From Lasiosphaeris hirsuta (Eukaryota > Ascomycota > Sordariomycetes > Sordariales > Lasiosphaeriaceae): 64,000 bases of DNA. The stretch spans positions 4,030,001 through 4,094,000 of the forward strand of contig JAUKUA010000003.1 of NCBI GenBank assembly GCA_030549175.1. The letters run 5' to 3'. The position numbers and the translations under genes are program-made. The notes beneath the pieces were generated by a model. It ran no database searches, was not told where the DNA came from, and was given only the letters and a program-made list of their open reading frames with translations. Of this stretch, positions 22,966 to 33,547 are shown one piece after another. The number at the start of each line of letters is the position of its first letter. Position 1 is the first letter of the stretch.

Positions 22966-23466
22966 ATGGTACGGATCGCCTTTTCTAACGGAGTTGGGCC
23001 TATTGAATCCGATTGGCGCTTGCTGACTTACCTTTCCTCAGGTATTCATCCTTGGAGTCAACTTCAATGAGCACAAGCTTGTGCAGGTGCGATAACTGGC
23101 TCTCCCTCAGCACCTAGAGGTGGCTTATATACTTACATGCTTTTACTTCTCCAGAAAGCACTTGAGACATTCTATGCTCTCGGCCCCCAAACTTCAGTCC
23201 GCATCCTGGCCAAGTACTCGATTCACCCACGCGCAAAGATTGGCAGCCTCCCACCAAAAGTCATCACAGCCCTGACAGCTGAGCTGTCCACTATGACAAT
23301 CGAGAACGAGGCAAGGAGGGTTGTTCAGGACAACATAAAGCGATTGCGCGACATGGGAACATATCGTGGAAGGCGGCACGCCATGGGGCTGCCAGTGCGT
23401 GGGCAGCGGACAAGGAATCAGATCGAGACTGCGAAGAGGCTCAACCAAGTCGAGAGGAGGGGCTAG
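22966..23466 (+). CDS. sws2: mitochondrial small-subunit ribosomal protein S13 (Sws2-like)
   Basis: This is the mitochondrial uS13 protein, which sits in the head of the small ribosomal subunit. Three exons, 22966-22968, 23042-23086 and 23155-23466, give 119 residues. Exon 1 contributes only the ATG, exon 2 gives VFILGVNFNEHKLVQ, and exon 3 starts KALETFYALGPQTS. The helix-two-turn-helix region and the signature GTYRGRRHAMGLPVRGQRT near the C-terminus are typical of S13. Introns of 73 and 68 bases have good donors and acceptors; the first has a TGCTGAC branch site. The protein is short, with no long targeting leader, as in related fungi. Confidence 0.92.
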
Positions 23467-23759
23467 ACGATTTGCTTGGACGTTACCCGATACTCATGGC
23501 GATTGCGACAGGCTTTTCAAGCATCGAAGCGCAGGCTTCAAGCTAAGTCTTGGGGACGTGCTCATGTACAATACTATAGTGGTCATGGGAATGTGGTCAT
23601 ATTTGAAAAGGCAAAAGGGAATCGGAATTGGCTCTTGCTTCCATGTACAGCACGAAAAGCGTATAACTGTATCTCACTTTATAGATGCAGCTCTAGATCA
23701 GGACGCCATCACAGCTCAGCCGTTCCGCGCTCTGTGTATACGGTAGGTAAACCTCATAT

Positions 23760-25264
23760 TTACCAAACAGATCCTAGATCATCCTCGAGGATCAGCTCGC
23801 CGGCCTTTTGCAACCTAGCAGCAACAGCGTCGACGTCCTTCCACACGCGAAGGAGGTTCCCTCCAACCACCTTCGCGGCGTCCCGATCGCTCACACCCCG
23901 TCTCAGTAGCTCGGCTACCAGATCTGGATAGCGCGAGACATCGCTCAACCCCGTAGGTGTACTCCCTATGCCGTCAAAATCGCTGCCGAATCCGACATGG
24001 TCGAAGCCGATAAGTTCGCCGATATAGATAACATGCGACGCCACGTGCGCGAGGGTAGAGTTGGTTGGATAAAAGTCGGGGATTCCAGTGTCCCCATCCG
24101 AGGCCACGCACGAGACAAAGTCGGGAGCGAAGTTGACCATGACAAGCGAGTTGCGCCGCCGCACGAGCTCGAGCACGCGATCCTCTACGTTGCGTGGGTG
24201 CGGGCAGAGGCTGTAGGCGGAGGAGTGCGAGTAGATGACAGGAGCCCGACTTCCGACCCATCCACCACGTCGACCGCCGAGCACGTCGAGCTGTGTATCT
24301 ACGCTCGTGTGTGAGAGGTCGACGATCATGCCTATGCGGTTCATCTCATTGATGAGGAGCCGGCCGGCCGGGCTGACGCCCCCCCAAAATGGGGGTGCCT
24401 TACGGAAAGGGTGCTCCCAGAGCGCAGCGTCGGCAAACTTGTTGCCGCAGTTGTGCGTCAGGGTGGCATAGCGGACACCAAGATCATAGAACTGGCGCAG
24501 AGTGGCGGCCGAGTTGCCAATCTGGTGGAGGCCCTCAATGCCTACTGGCGAGATGAGCTGGCCCTTCTTGAAAGCTTGCAGGGCGGAGGCACTGTCTACA
24601 ATCGGGGAGAAATCGTCTGGGTAGGCCGTCCTCAAACGATTGATAAGATCAATCTGCTGAACTGTAGCTTGGACGCCTAAAATTGGGTGCTGGTATTAGT
24701 GACAGCGCTCACGCGTGGCAATGAGTGAGGCCTTGAGGATAGGAAAAGGGGAGGGGAGACAAACTGGACAAGTAGTTCGCGTCTGAGTAGTCGGAACCAT
24801 TTTCGGGGCAAGGCCAGAAGACGCTCCAAAATGCACCCCCGTTCAGGCCCGCGCGCAGCCGGGCTAGATCCGTGTGGGACGCAAGAGTACCATCCTTGAA
24901 CGGACCAGAGAACTCGTCGTCGTATATGTGGTTGTTGAAGCGGGCTCTCAGCATGATAGCCAAGTCATTATGCCCGTCTTGTAGCTGAGTTAGCGATATG
25001 TCATGTGTATTCGGGATGCTGTAAGTGCATATAGACGGATCTATCCTCACCAATCAATGGCGTCCTTTTGAGGATGCTTTTGACGCGCTGCTCAATGGAC
25101 TTTGCTTTGCCTTGTCCCAAGATGTGACCTTCAATGTCCGTCCAACCCGTATAATCCCTAGTTGGTTTGAAGAGCAAGGCGATCAAGAAACACGACAATA
25201 TCACTAGAAATGAGATTCTGGCGGCCCGGGAGGCCCGAGCCGTAGATTGAGTTCTCATGGCCAT
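23760..25264 (-). CDS. membrane-anchored M19-family (renal-type) dipeptidase
   Basis: M19 enzymes are zinc dipeptidases. Three exons on the minus strand, 25264-25051, 24977-24765 and 24676-23760, give 447 residues. An N-terminal hydrophobic segment (ISFLVILSCFLIALLF, about residues 18-33) after a basic head suggests a type II anchor, so the catalytic domain would be lumenal or extracellular. Zinc ligands are visible: His and Asp of IDGHNDL, Glu of VGIEGLHQ, His of VDLSHTS and His of VIYSHSSA. The metal site and the DHVGFGSDFDG element are those of active M19 enzymes. The DGHND motif is created only when intron 1 (73 bases, GCTAAC branch site) is removed from ATTG to ACGGGC. Intron 2 (88 bases) uses a weaker GTTTGT donor. 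ATG 25258 is an alternative start that changes little. Physiological substrate is unknown. Confidence 0.88.
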
Positions 25265-26749
25265 GTTGTTGTAGTTGAGACATGGTCGTCGGGGAGGCCG
25301 GGCCGTGTGGGGTTTGTTTTGAGCCCGTAAATCTCACTCATGGCAAGTTGCGATTGCACCACCACCGGAGTTACGAGTTACCTCGGCCACATCCCGTCTC
25401 GAACCCCGTCCCCGAACAAACTTATAACCTTTATAGCGACGCATTGTTGTGTCGAACACAATACTTAAATGGGCAGAAATGCAGAACTGGTATTCTATCT
25501 GGTTTGGTTTATCCTCCGTAATTGTTCTGTTGGAAAGGAGCCTTGGTCACAAGAATACCTAACCAGCAGACAAGCATTTACACTTGAGAACAGAAAATTC
25601 GCAGAGAATACCGTTTATTATCGTTAGCCATGAGCAATGCCTCCTTTTGGAAGGCACCTTGGGTGCCCAAGCCGCTGATGGCTCGCATCGAATCCGCCAG
25701 TCCAGGTCCTTGGAGCCTTGGCAGTTCTTTCAGACGTTACCTTGGTGGCAGTTGGAGGTAGCAGGCGGCCGACCTGCATCCTGCGCCATTGGATCCTCTC
25801 TCAAAGTCCCAATGGCCCGGTCCAACCATACATGTCATGCTTGGGCGTCCCGTCCTTGCCAACAGCTGAGTTGTCGGCGGCCATTGGGAGAGTCTGAGAT
25901 GACATGTATACTCGATACGACAGATGATGGAAGATGATGGTGGAATGCAGTTTGGCACCTAACAATGCGTTCCTACGATCGGGTGGCGAGCAGTTGTCTT
26001 GCGGAACTCGAATTCTCGTTGTTGGCCAGTCGTGCATCATAGCTCGAGGGGTACGGCGGCCGTTTCGTTTCAAGATCGAAACGAGTTGGAGTTGCCCCAT
26101 CTCCCGTTGCTTCCATGATTTATAGTGGGAAAAGAACCCCTGCTTGTCCCCGTGATGCAGGGGTCGCATACGACCTGCTAAATTGCTTAGGGTGGGTTGC
26201 CTTTTTTTATTATGGAGGTCGTGGCCGCAATGGGTACGGGTTTCGTGCTGGCCTTTGTCTGAGGCTGGATGAAGCTTTCAGCTTCCATTATTCACTTTCT
26301 CGCCCAACATCCTCGCATGTCGTCAGGCACCACTATAACAACATACAATACCTTTCTCTACCTTTGTGGTGGCCCTAGGTTCCTGCGACGCGGATCTTCA
26401 GCAGCCGGATTATTGACCAACACGGGACCTGTTTGCGAATAATATACCGCCTAATCCGCGCTGATCAGCGCTTGAGTCTTTGGCCCCCTGAAGACCTGGG
26501 CTATTTTTTTTTTTTTGGTGGCTAACTGAGGAGCCAAGCGTCCGCCTGCCTCCTCAGCCTCAATTGCGCCGACGCAAATTCTGGTTTCCCCTGCATTTGC
26601 TATTCACCAAAACAACCCAGCGCTACGGTACAGCAGCTTCCAACTTGACCTCGCGAGAATAGCATTTAGACGTCTACGCAACCAGCGCCATATTGATCGC
26701 CCCCGACTCTACACTAGGACTGACACACGCGATCGCCCCCGTCAGCACC
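25265..26749. other. 1.5-kb divergent intergenic region
   Basis: It separates the dipeptidase (minus) from the RhoGAP gene (plus) and must carry both promoters. No open frame with a known family was seen. A run of Ts lies near 26505-26516. The segment from about 26560 to 26749 is C/A-rich like a 5' leader of the RhoGAP gene. Confidence 0.4.
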
Positions 26750-29547
26750 ATGCCGGGCTTCGCAGATTCCTTCTGGTCAAATGACTACGCCGCAGGTAAG
26801 CTGCTGCCCGAAGTCGACAACTTCTCTCGCCGACTCTGGCTCGATTCGTGCCCGAGACATACTGACCATCGTGTCCAGGCCTTGGGGTCTTGTTTGGCAA
26901 GCTGCAGCAGGGTGTCGTCGAGAACCGCCAAGTCCTGACCATTGCTCGAATGCGCGCCGAGGCCGAGGAGGTCTACGGCCAGCGCCTATCCGAGATCGCC
27001 CCCTCGGTTGACAAGATACAAGGCGGCTTTGGTCGGGACGATGGCGCCAGCGTGCGCAAGGCCTACGAGGGCGTGCGGACCGAGATGGAAGATGCCTCGA
27101 GGAACCACAAGAAGATCGCGCAGAACATCCGGGATCTAGTCGTAAACCCGTTCGCACGCTGGTGCGAATCCCATGAATCCCGGATACAAGAGTCTCAAGA
27201 CGAGCTCCAGACGAGGATTAAGGCCCACGACAAGCAGGCAGAGGCGGTCAAGAAACTGAGGAGCAACTATTTTAACAAGTGCCGCTTGGTCGAGGACATT
27301 GAAGAGGAGAACAAGCTGGCCTTTCAAGACCCCGAGACCAGCCCAAAGCCGAAGCAGCCCATCCCTCCCATCCCTGAAATCAAGGTTGAGCCCGAGCCAG
27401 AGGAGGAGGATGAGCCTTACGAGATTGGCGACGAGGTCTACACGCCCGATCAGGTCAAGAAGATCATTGCGCACATGCTCAACAACATCAAGATCGGTGA
27501 GACAAAGGTTCCTATCCTAGGCACATACCAAAACACCTCGGCAGGCACAGATATTGTCGAGTATCTTCAGAAGAACATGGGCACTTCAAGTGTCAGCTTC
27601 GCCGAGAGGATCGGCCAGGACTTGATTGGTCTCGGCTTCCTGCGCTTGATCGGCAACGTGGGAAATACATTCGCAAACAGCTCCAAGATGTTCTATCAGT
27701 GGAGGCCAAAGGCTTTCGAGATGAGCGGTGTTCCCGAGAAGAAGGTTCCTATTGCGAGGACCTTTTCTCTTCCTTCAACTGCCGCGGACGGCACCGATTC
27801 GCCAGTCGTTGGTGCCGTTAGTGAATATCTCGAGAAGTGGAACGTTCTCAACACCACGCGTCCCAACGAAACACCAACCGAAAAGATGCGCCGGGAGGCC
27901 AGGGAGTCGGACGACCGTTACAAGGCCGCGGTCAAGAAGCTCGACGAGATGCGCTGCGAGCTTGAGGAGGCCATCCTCGTCCATCTCCGGTTCCTGGAGC
28001 GTTGTGAACTTGACCGTCTCAAGGCCATCAAGACGGTTGTGCTCGATTTCTCGGGATCCATTAGCAATGTCATCCCTAGTCTACAGGCTACTGTTGATAA
28101 TATGATGCTCTATCAGGAGACAGTTCAGCCCCTCGGCGATCTGCGGTACCTTTTGGAGAATTATCGGACTGGCAATTTCGCCCCCAAGGTAATAGTTTAC
28201 GAGAACTATTACAACAAGGTTGACGAGCAGACGTTTGGCGTGGATCTCGAGGCCCGCGCTCGTGCGGATCGGAAACGGGTGCCAATCATTGTCACGTCTC
28301 TACTCACGTACCTTGACCACCACTACCCGGATCTCGAGGGCGACGAGGCGCGTCGCGGCGTGTGGCTCCACGAAGTACCCCTTGCTCAAACTCACAAGCT
28401 ACGGGCCAAAGTCAACAACGGAAAAGCGCCATCTATGGACGTATTCGCAGAGTTTGACATCCCCACTGTCGCGAGCTTGCTCAAGCTTTACTTGCTGGAA
28501 CTCCCAGGTATGTCATGTGGGCTCGTTTTACGTATCGTCACACATTCTAATCAGCTTTTAGATTCTCTCGTGTCATCTCACGTTTATGAAATCATCCGCA
28601 CCATTTACAACACTCCTACCGCGGACAGCGATGCGGCCCGTGTCCCGGTACTGCAGCAGACACTCTCCCAGTTGCGATTGACTAACATTGCCACACTGGA
28701 TGCTTGCATGAACCACTTCACGCGATTGATTGACCTCACCTCGGCTGACGAAGAGTACATTGCCAAGCTGGCCACCACGTTGGCACCGTCCGTCCTACGC
28801 CCTCGTACTGAGACGTCACTTACGATGGAAGAAAAGCACGCTTATCGTCTGATCCGGGATCTATTCGCCTACAAGGACGCCATCTTTAGCGAATTGAAGC
28901 GACTATCAACCCAGGGTTCCGTAGCCGCTCCAGCAGCTGCTACGATCGCGGCCCCGAACAACCGTCCTAGGGCGATCTCGACTGACGAAAGCAACCGCAA
29001 GGCGCATATGGAAGAGCGTACCCGCGCGCTGCTAGAAAAGGCCGGAGGCAGCAGGAGCCGAGCCACTTCGCCAGCGCCGAGCCCGCGTGGCCATCGTCGC
29101 GATAAGAGCAGCGGCGGACCTGAGACCCGGTTCCCCATCCAGCCGAGCCTCACGAGCCCGACTGCCACGGAGCGTTCAAAAAGACAGAGTGTTGGGCCAT
29201 TCCTGCCCAAGAGAACGAGCTTGGAGGTCCCCGACGACGTTAGCATGGGCCTCAGCCACCCCGCCGACGGCGGCTTCAACCCGAACCCAACTCCCATGTC
29301 GAACCCGATCCCTAACGCGCCGTTAGCTCTGAACGGAACCCCCCCGGTGTTGGAAGCCGTCGCTAAGCTTGAAAATGAGACCGTGCTTGAGAAGCGCAAC
29401 AGTCTGGGTCGAAGCGGAGCCCGGTTTGTGGGTGGTCGTCGAGTGCAGGCTTCTTTGGGAACGCCGCCACCGCCATCGGGCGGGCAAGACAATAGCTCAC
29501 AGCACGGTGTCACGCTCATGGACCCGCCGATGAATCCGAGATACTAG
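26750..29547 (+). CDS. rgd2: F-BAR/DEP/RhoGAP protein, Rgd2-like
   Basis: Rgd2-type proteins bind membranes by an F-BAR domain and act on Rho/Cdc42 GTPases at sites of polar growth. Three exons, 26750-26795, 26879-28507 and 28562-29547, give 886 residues. Exon 1 encodes MPGFADSFWSNDYAAG. The F-BAR domain covers about residues 1-180 and 320-440, interrupted by a DEP domain at about 204-294. The RhoGAP domain covers roughly 468-660. A Ser/Pro-rich tail of about 190 residues follows. Removing the 54-base intron at 28508-28561 joins LLELP to DSLVSSHVYE and restores the RhoGAP fold; the intron has a CTAATC branch site, no in-frame stop and a length divisible by three. At the place where active RhoGAPs carry an arginine finger (G-I/V-F-R-type loop) this protein reads RRGVWLHEVPLA, so the catalytic Arg may be absent or displaced. 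Confidence 0.9.
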
Positions 29548-31248
29548 CAGTGATGGATTCATCTTTTTGGCGTGGATTCTGGCAGCCTAGAGCACTCTAA
29601 CGACTGAAATGATGGAGACGGATGACAGACGAAAGCTTTGACTACTTACCGTATGTTTGTGCAAAAACTTGTACCTGTCTACCTAGCAGCACTTTGATAT
29701 TTCTCCTCCTTGTCTTTCATGTCACTTATCTTCTTTTCTCTCATGGGTGGGGTCTCCGGTGGTGTTGGAATCCACTCATTCGTCTTCTTTTTTCCTCTCG
29801 GATGTGTCTGAAGTTTTCCTGTTTCTCGGGGAATTGGAACGGCGGACAAGTTCGTTGCTTTGATGGGCGGTGTAGTCTTTTCATTCGTCTCTTGGGTGGG
29901 AAGAACTCATGAAAACATGATGTGTAAATGATCCTGTTGTCTCGGTGCTCAGCAGTCGGTTTGTCGATGGCGGACATGCATTCATGGGTCTTCCGGGGTT
30001 TAGGGGTGGTTAAGGTATTTGCAAACAATGAGAATTTGATTAATACGTCCATATTCCCTGGCACCCAATGGGACTCTAGTCGTAACCCCGTGCTGTGGTT
30101 GCAGGAGGCCTGGTGGCTGGGCGGCGGCCATCTCCCAGTCGGTGCTCTATTTTTTGACGGCAGAGGTTGTCCCCAATCAGTTACCGGACCGGACCTAAAC
30201 ATCAGCTGAATCATATCCCCCTTATGAGATTCAATGCTGCACGGCAAAGTATCCTGGCGGCATAACTGACAAGCGGCGATCAACTTGGACCCGTGCTGTT
30301 AAATCTGCCTTGCGAGCGTGAGCCTAGGTGGTTACAAGGAGCAATCGGGGCCTCCAAAAAGCTCCGATGCAAGGAGCCACAGCAACAATGCAATAGAGCG
30401 AAAACAGTGCTATGAAGAACATCTCTCGGTTTCGGTATCCAGCCCGCGCGTGTGCCAAGACTCGATCGAGGACTGGGTTCCAAAACAGTCCATCAATCCG
30501 CCAGTGCCTCACAGCGCTCTCGCTTTGCTCTGCCGATTCCCCATCAGCCACTTGATCCACTGAAAAAAAGAGAGTAAAGAGAAGACCTTCTCATATTCTT
30601 GCAGATGTATTTTGCCACAACCCTTTGTCTGAAAGTCTTGGGCCGCTAGTCACCTAGTGCTGCAAGCCAAGCTCTCAAAGCTGCCAAGAGCATGCACTGC
30701 AGTGGGGGTGGGACCAACTGCCTCAGGTTCCAGCCCCTCCATTCAGCGCTCAGATTTCAGCCGCGGCCCTGAAACGGTCACTGTGGTTGGTTGCTGGGGA
30801 CACTGTCAGGCGTGGCGCAGACACCAACGGCTCGTCCTGTGAAGCGTCATTGTTGTGGCTCCGGCCCTTCGCTGGGCCAAAAAAGCGGCTGAGGCTGTGC
30901 CATCGTCAGGCCCTGTTCGACGAGGAAGGGGGCTCCGTTGCGAAGCTCACACGCGTCCCCTCCTTCTCCCAGGCAACTTTTGGCACCTTTTTTTTTTTTT
31001 GCTTCTCTCGCGCCTGCGAGTCCGCTTTTGTCCTTTCTGACAGCTGTGCCGCTTGGCTTCACCGCATAATGCCTTTGTTCTTCTGAACAACCCCACGATC
31101 TTTCCTTCACTTTTGTCGCAACGACCCTCGTGTCCGTTTCCGACGACTTTGCGCACATCGCATTGCTGCCGACTTCGACGCAACCTCAGCTCAAGCTTGG
31201 ACCGTATCACATACTCGAGGCGGGAGGCTCCGGCCAAACTGAGCAATT
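29548..31248. other. 1.7-kb intergenic region
   Basis: I find no supported gene between the RhoGAP and MARVEL genes. A minus-strand frame of 180 codons (29741-30283) has no recognisable family and is probably chance. The T-run near 30991-31001 and the pyrimidine-rich segment to 31248 look like the MARVEL gene's promoter and leader. Confidence 0.4.
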
Positions 31249-32283
31249 ATGTTTGACAACTTTGAGTTCGACCCAGAGCAGATCCCAGCTATCAAGCTGG
31301 GATTCCATATCGCCCAGGTCGTCTTCGCCTTTGTGCTATGGTGTCTTGAGATCGCCGTCTTCAAGGACAAAGACTCCAAGGTCACTGGCCTTGCTGGCTG
31401 GACATTCGCTGTGGTAGGTAGCCTACCTGGAAGCGCAGACCCGCCCCTCCCCCCGGCTAACATCCCATCCCCTTGGATAGTGTTTCCTCTCGATACCAGC
31501 ATGGATCTATCTAGCCATGGCACCACGATTCCCCCGCACACGAAAACTAGCTGGGCCCCGCGTTATGGCTGTTGTCGATGGCCTATTCGCTGTCATCTGG
31601 CTCTCCGCCTTGTCTACCCAGGCTGCCTACAACACCGCCGATCTTTGTGGGCAGGCATGCAAGTTGAGCAAAGCTATCGTGGGGCTATCCTTTTTTGTCT
31701 TGTATGTTGGATGCCACCATAAACTCGGATCGAAACCTGACGTAACAGACATGCTAACCCCTTAAATAGCCTTTTCTTCTGTGTGACAACCTTTCTCAGC
31801 ATCTACACTGTCAAGTACCACCAATGGAACAACCGGTTGCCGGGCTACGACAAGCTCCAGCTCAAGGGCGGCGCAAACATTGATCCTGACAAGGCTGCAT
31901 TCTCGATGGCGCCGCACGATGACGAGGCATATGCCCCCGTGAACGCGGCGGACCACGACGACGATCCTCAACGCGGCCCCCACTCCGATTATTCCGACCC
32001 GTATGGTGCCCCGAGCCATGCCCCCGACCCGTATGGCGCCCCGGGTCTTGCCCCTGACCCGTACGTCGGCGGAAGTCAAGCGAGTAGCCAGATCAGCTAC
32101 ACTGGTGCCGCGACAGAAAACCCGTTCAGGCAGGATAACCCTTTTGATAGCGACAACGAGTACCATCCGACCCCGTCAGCTGTCGGGGGGCGATATGCGG
32201 CCCCTTCGGCCCAGGACGAGTTCGAAGATACTCATCGACCTGTGCAATTCCCCAGCGCCGATTATGACCGCATAACGAGATAG
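31249..32283 (+). CDS. MARVEL-domain four-pass membrane protein with NPF-rich tail
   Basis: Three exons, 31249-31413, 31481-31701 and 31770-32283, give 299 residues. Four hydrophobic segments are seen: about residues 15-38, 46-73, 86-107 and 117-143, the layout of MARVEL proteins, which organise membrane domains and vesicle traffic. Splicing is needed to build segments 2 and 4: TFAV joins CFLSIPAWIYLA, and GLSFFV joins FLFFCVTTFL. The second intron has a TGCTAAC branch site. The cytosolic tail of about 150 residues is Asp/Pro/Tyr-rich, with repeats around DPYGAP and DPYGAPGLAPDPY. It contains two NPF motifs close together in ENPFRQDNPFDSD; NPF binds EH-domain endocytic proteins. The gene converges on nop16, 517 bases away. 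Family placement is firm, the endocytic role is inferred. Confidence 0.8.
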
Positions 32284-32800
32284 ATACCGGTCCATGTTTT
32301 TCAGAGGTGGAATTTGATTTGAACAGAATTTGGATTCGGGACATGCATACTTTGTGAGAGGGTAGTTTAAGGGGGGCTTGACTGCTTTGGTTTACGGTCT
32401 TGTTATACATAGGGAAACCCGGTCGTTGTTTTGGTGTTTATCGGCGTCAAAAGGGCTCCCAGAGGAGATACCATGAATATTTGAAAACTTGTTATTGACC
32501 TGCCTCGCGCTGTTCCCTTCTTTATCTGAATTCAGAGAAACGCCAAAACGCCCGGAGAGATACCCCTTTTTCACCTTCCCCTTTTCCATGGACGTAAAAC
32601 GGCCGGATATCTACCCTCGCGAGCCAAACATTTTTTATGTTCGATATCTATACGAAGAACTCTGCTCTTCATAAGGCCCCATCAAGGATGCATTGGCTCC
32701 ACAATCCCAGCCGGGAAGGAAGGCCTGACGGATCCAAGGACCCCAGCAAACACAGATGCTCCCCCGCACGCCCAAAGAGACATGTAATCACCTCTTAGCC
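32284..32800. other. intergenic between convergent MARVEL and nop16 genes
   Basis: These 517 bases hold the 3' regions of two convergent genes. No gene was seen. Confidence 0.5.
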
Positions 32801-33547
32801 TCATACCTTGAGCAGACCTGCCTTCTTCAACCTTCTCGTGATATCGGCCGCGGTCTGCTGCATGGGGTTGAGTTTCCGGTCCCGCGCCATGGCACCCCTG
32901 TCGTCGCCGTACTTGGCCACTAGGCTCTGCAGCCATTCGAGCTCGCGCTCGCTCTGGTAGCGGGCCTTGGTCTCGACGGGCATGTTGGCCTCGCGCTCGA
33001 GCTGGCGGATGACGGCGGGCCTGTCATTCTCGTTCATGGGCTCGTCAATGCCGCCCCACTCCTCGTGCTCCTTCTCCTCGGTCTCGTTCTCGGGGTCGCT
33101 CTCGAAGTCGTTGAGCCGGTCGCGGAGCGGGTTCGCCTCGCGCAGCACGTGCGTGATGCGGCCGTTGGCGTCGCGCTCGACCTTGACCTCGCTCACCTGG
33201 AACAGGCCCTGGTCGCCAGACTGGAAGACGAGCGGGTCCGTCTTGCCCGGGGCGCCGGATGTGGCCGCTGCCGACTTCTTCTTACGCTGGTTCGTGCCGC
33301 CGGCAGTAGTGCCGAGCTTGGCGACGAGGCCGAAGCGGCTGTAGTTTTGGGAGAGGGTCTCCTTCTTATCCCTGTGGCGCGAGCAGTGTTAGCCGACATC
33401 GAAGCATTTTCAGCGGAGAGACGGAACAAACCAGTTCTGAGCGATGGTGTCGTTGCCTAAGGGATTGAGGGCCTTCTTGGGCCGGCTAGGCATGGTCACC
33501 TTCGCGCGCGACGAGCGCCTCTTGCGCTTTTGTAGTTCTCTGCCCAT
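32801..33547 (-). CDS. nop16: Nop16-like 60S ribosome biogenesis factor
   Basis: Nop16 is a nucleolar protein of pre-60S particles. Two exons on the minus strand, 33547-33432 and 33371-32801, separated by a 60-base intron, give 228 residues. The start MGRELQKRKRRSSRAKVT is highly basic, as in the family, followed by RPKKALNPLGNDTIAQNWD, where the final WD is made by the splice. The middle is acidic (ESDPENETEEKEHEEWGG). The C-terminal Nop16 block is LEWLQSLVAKYGDD, then DRKLNPMQQTAADITRR. The GTTTGT donor is weak but the join is exact in frame and in homology. Confidence 0.9.
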
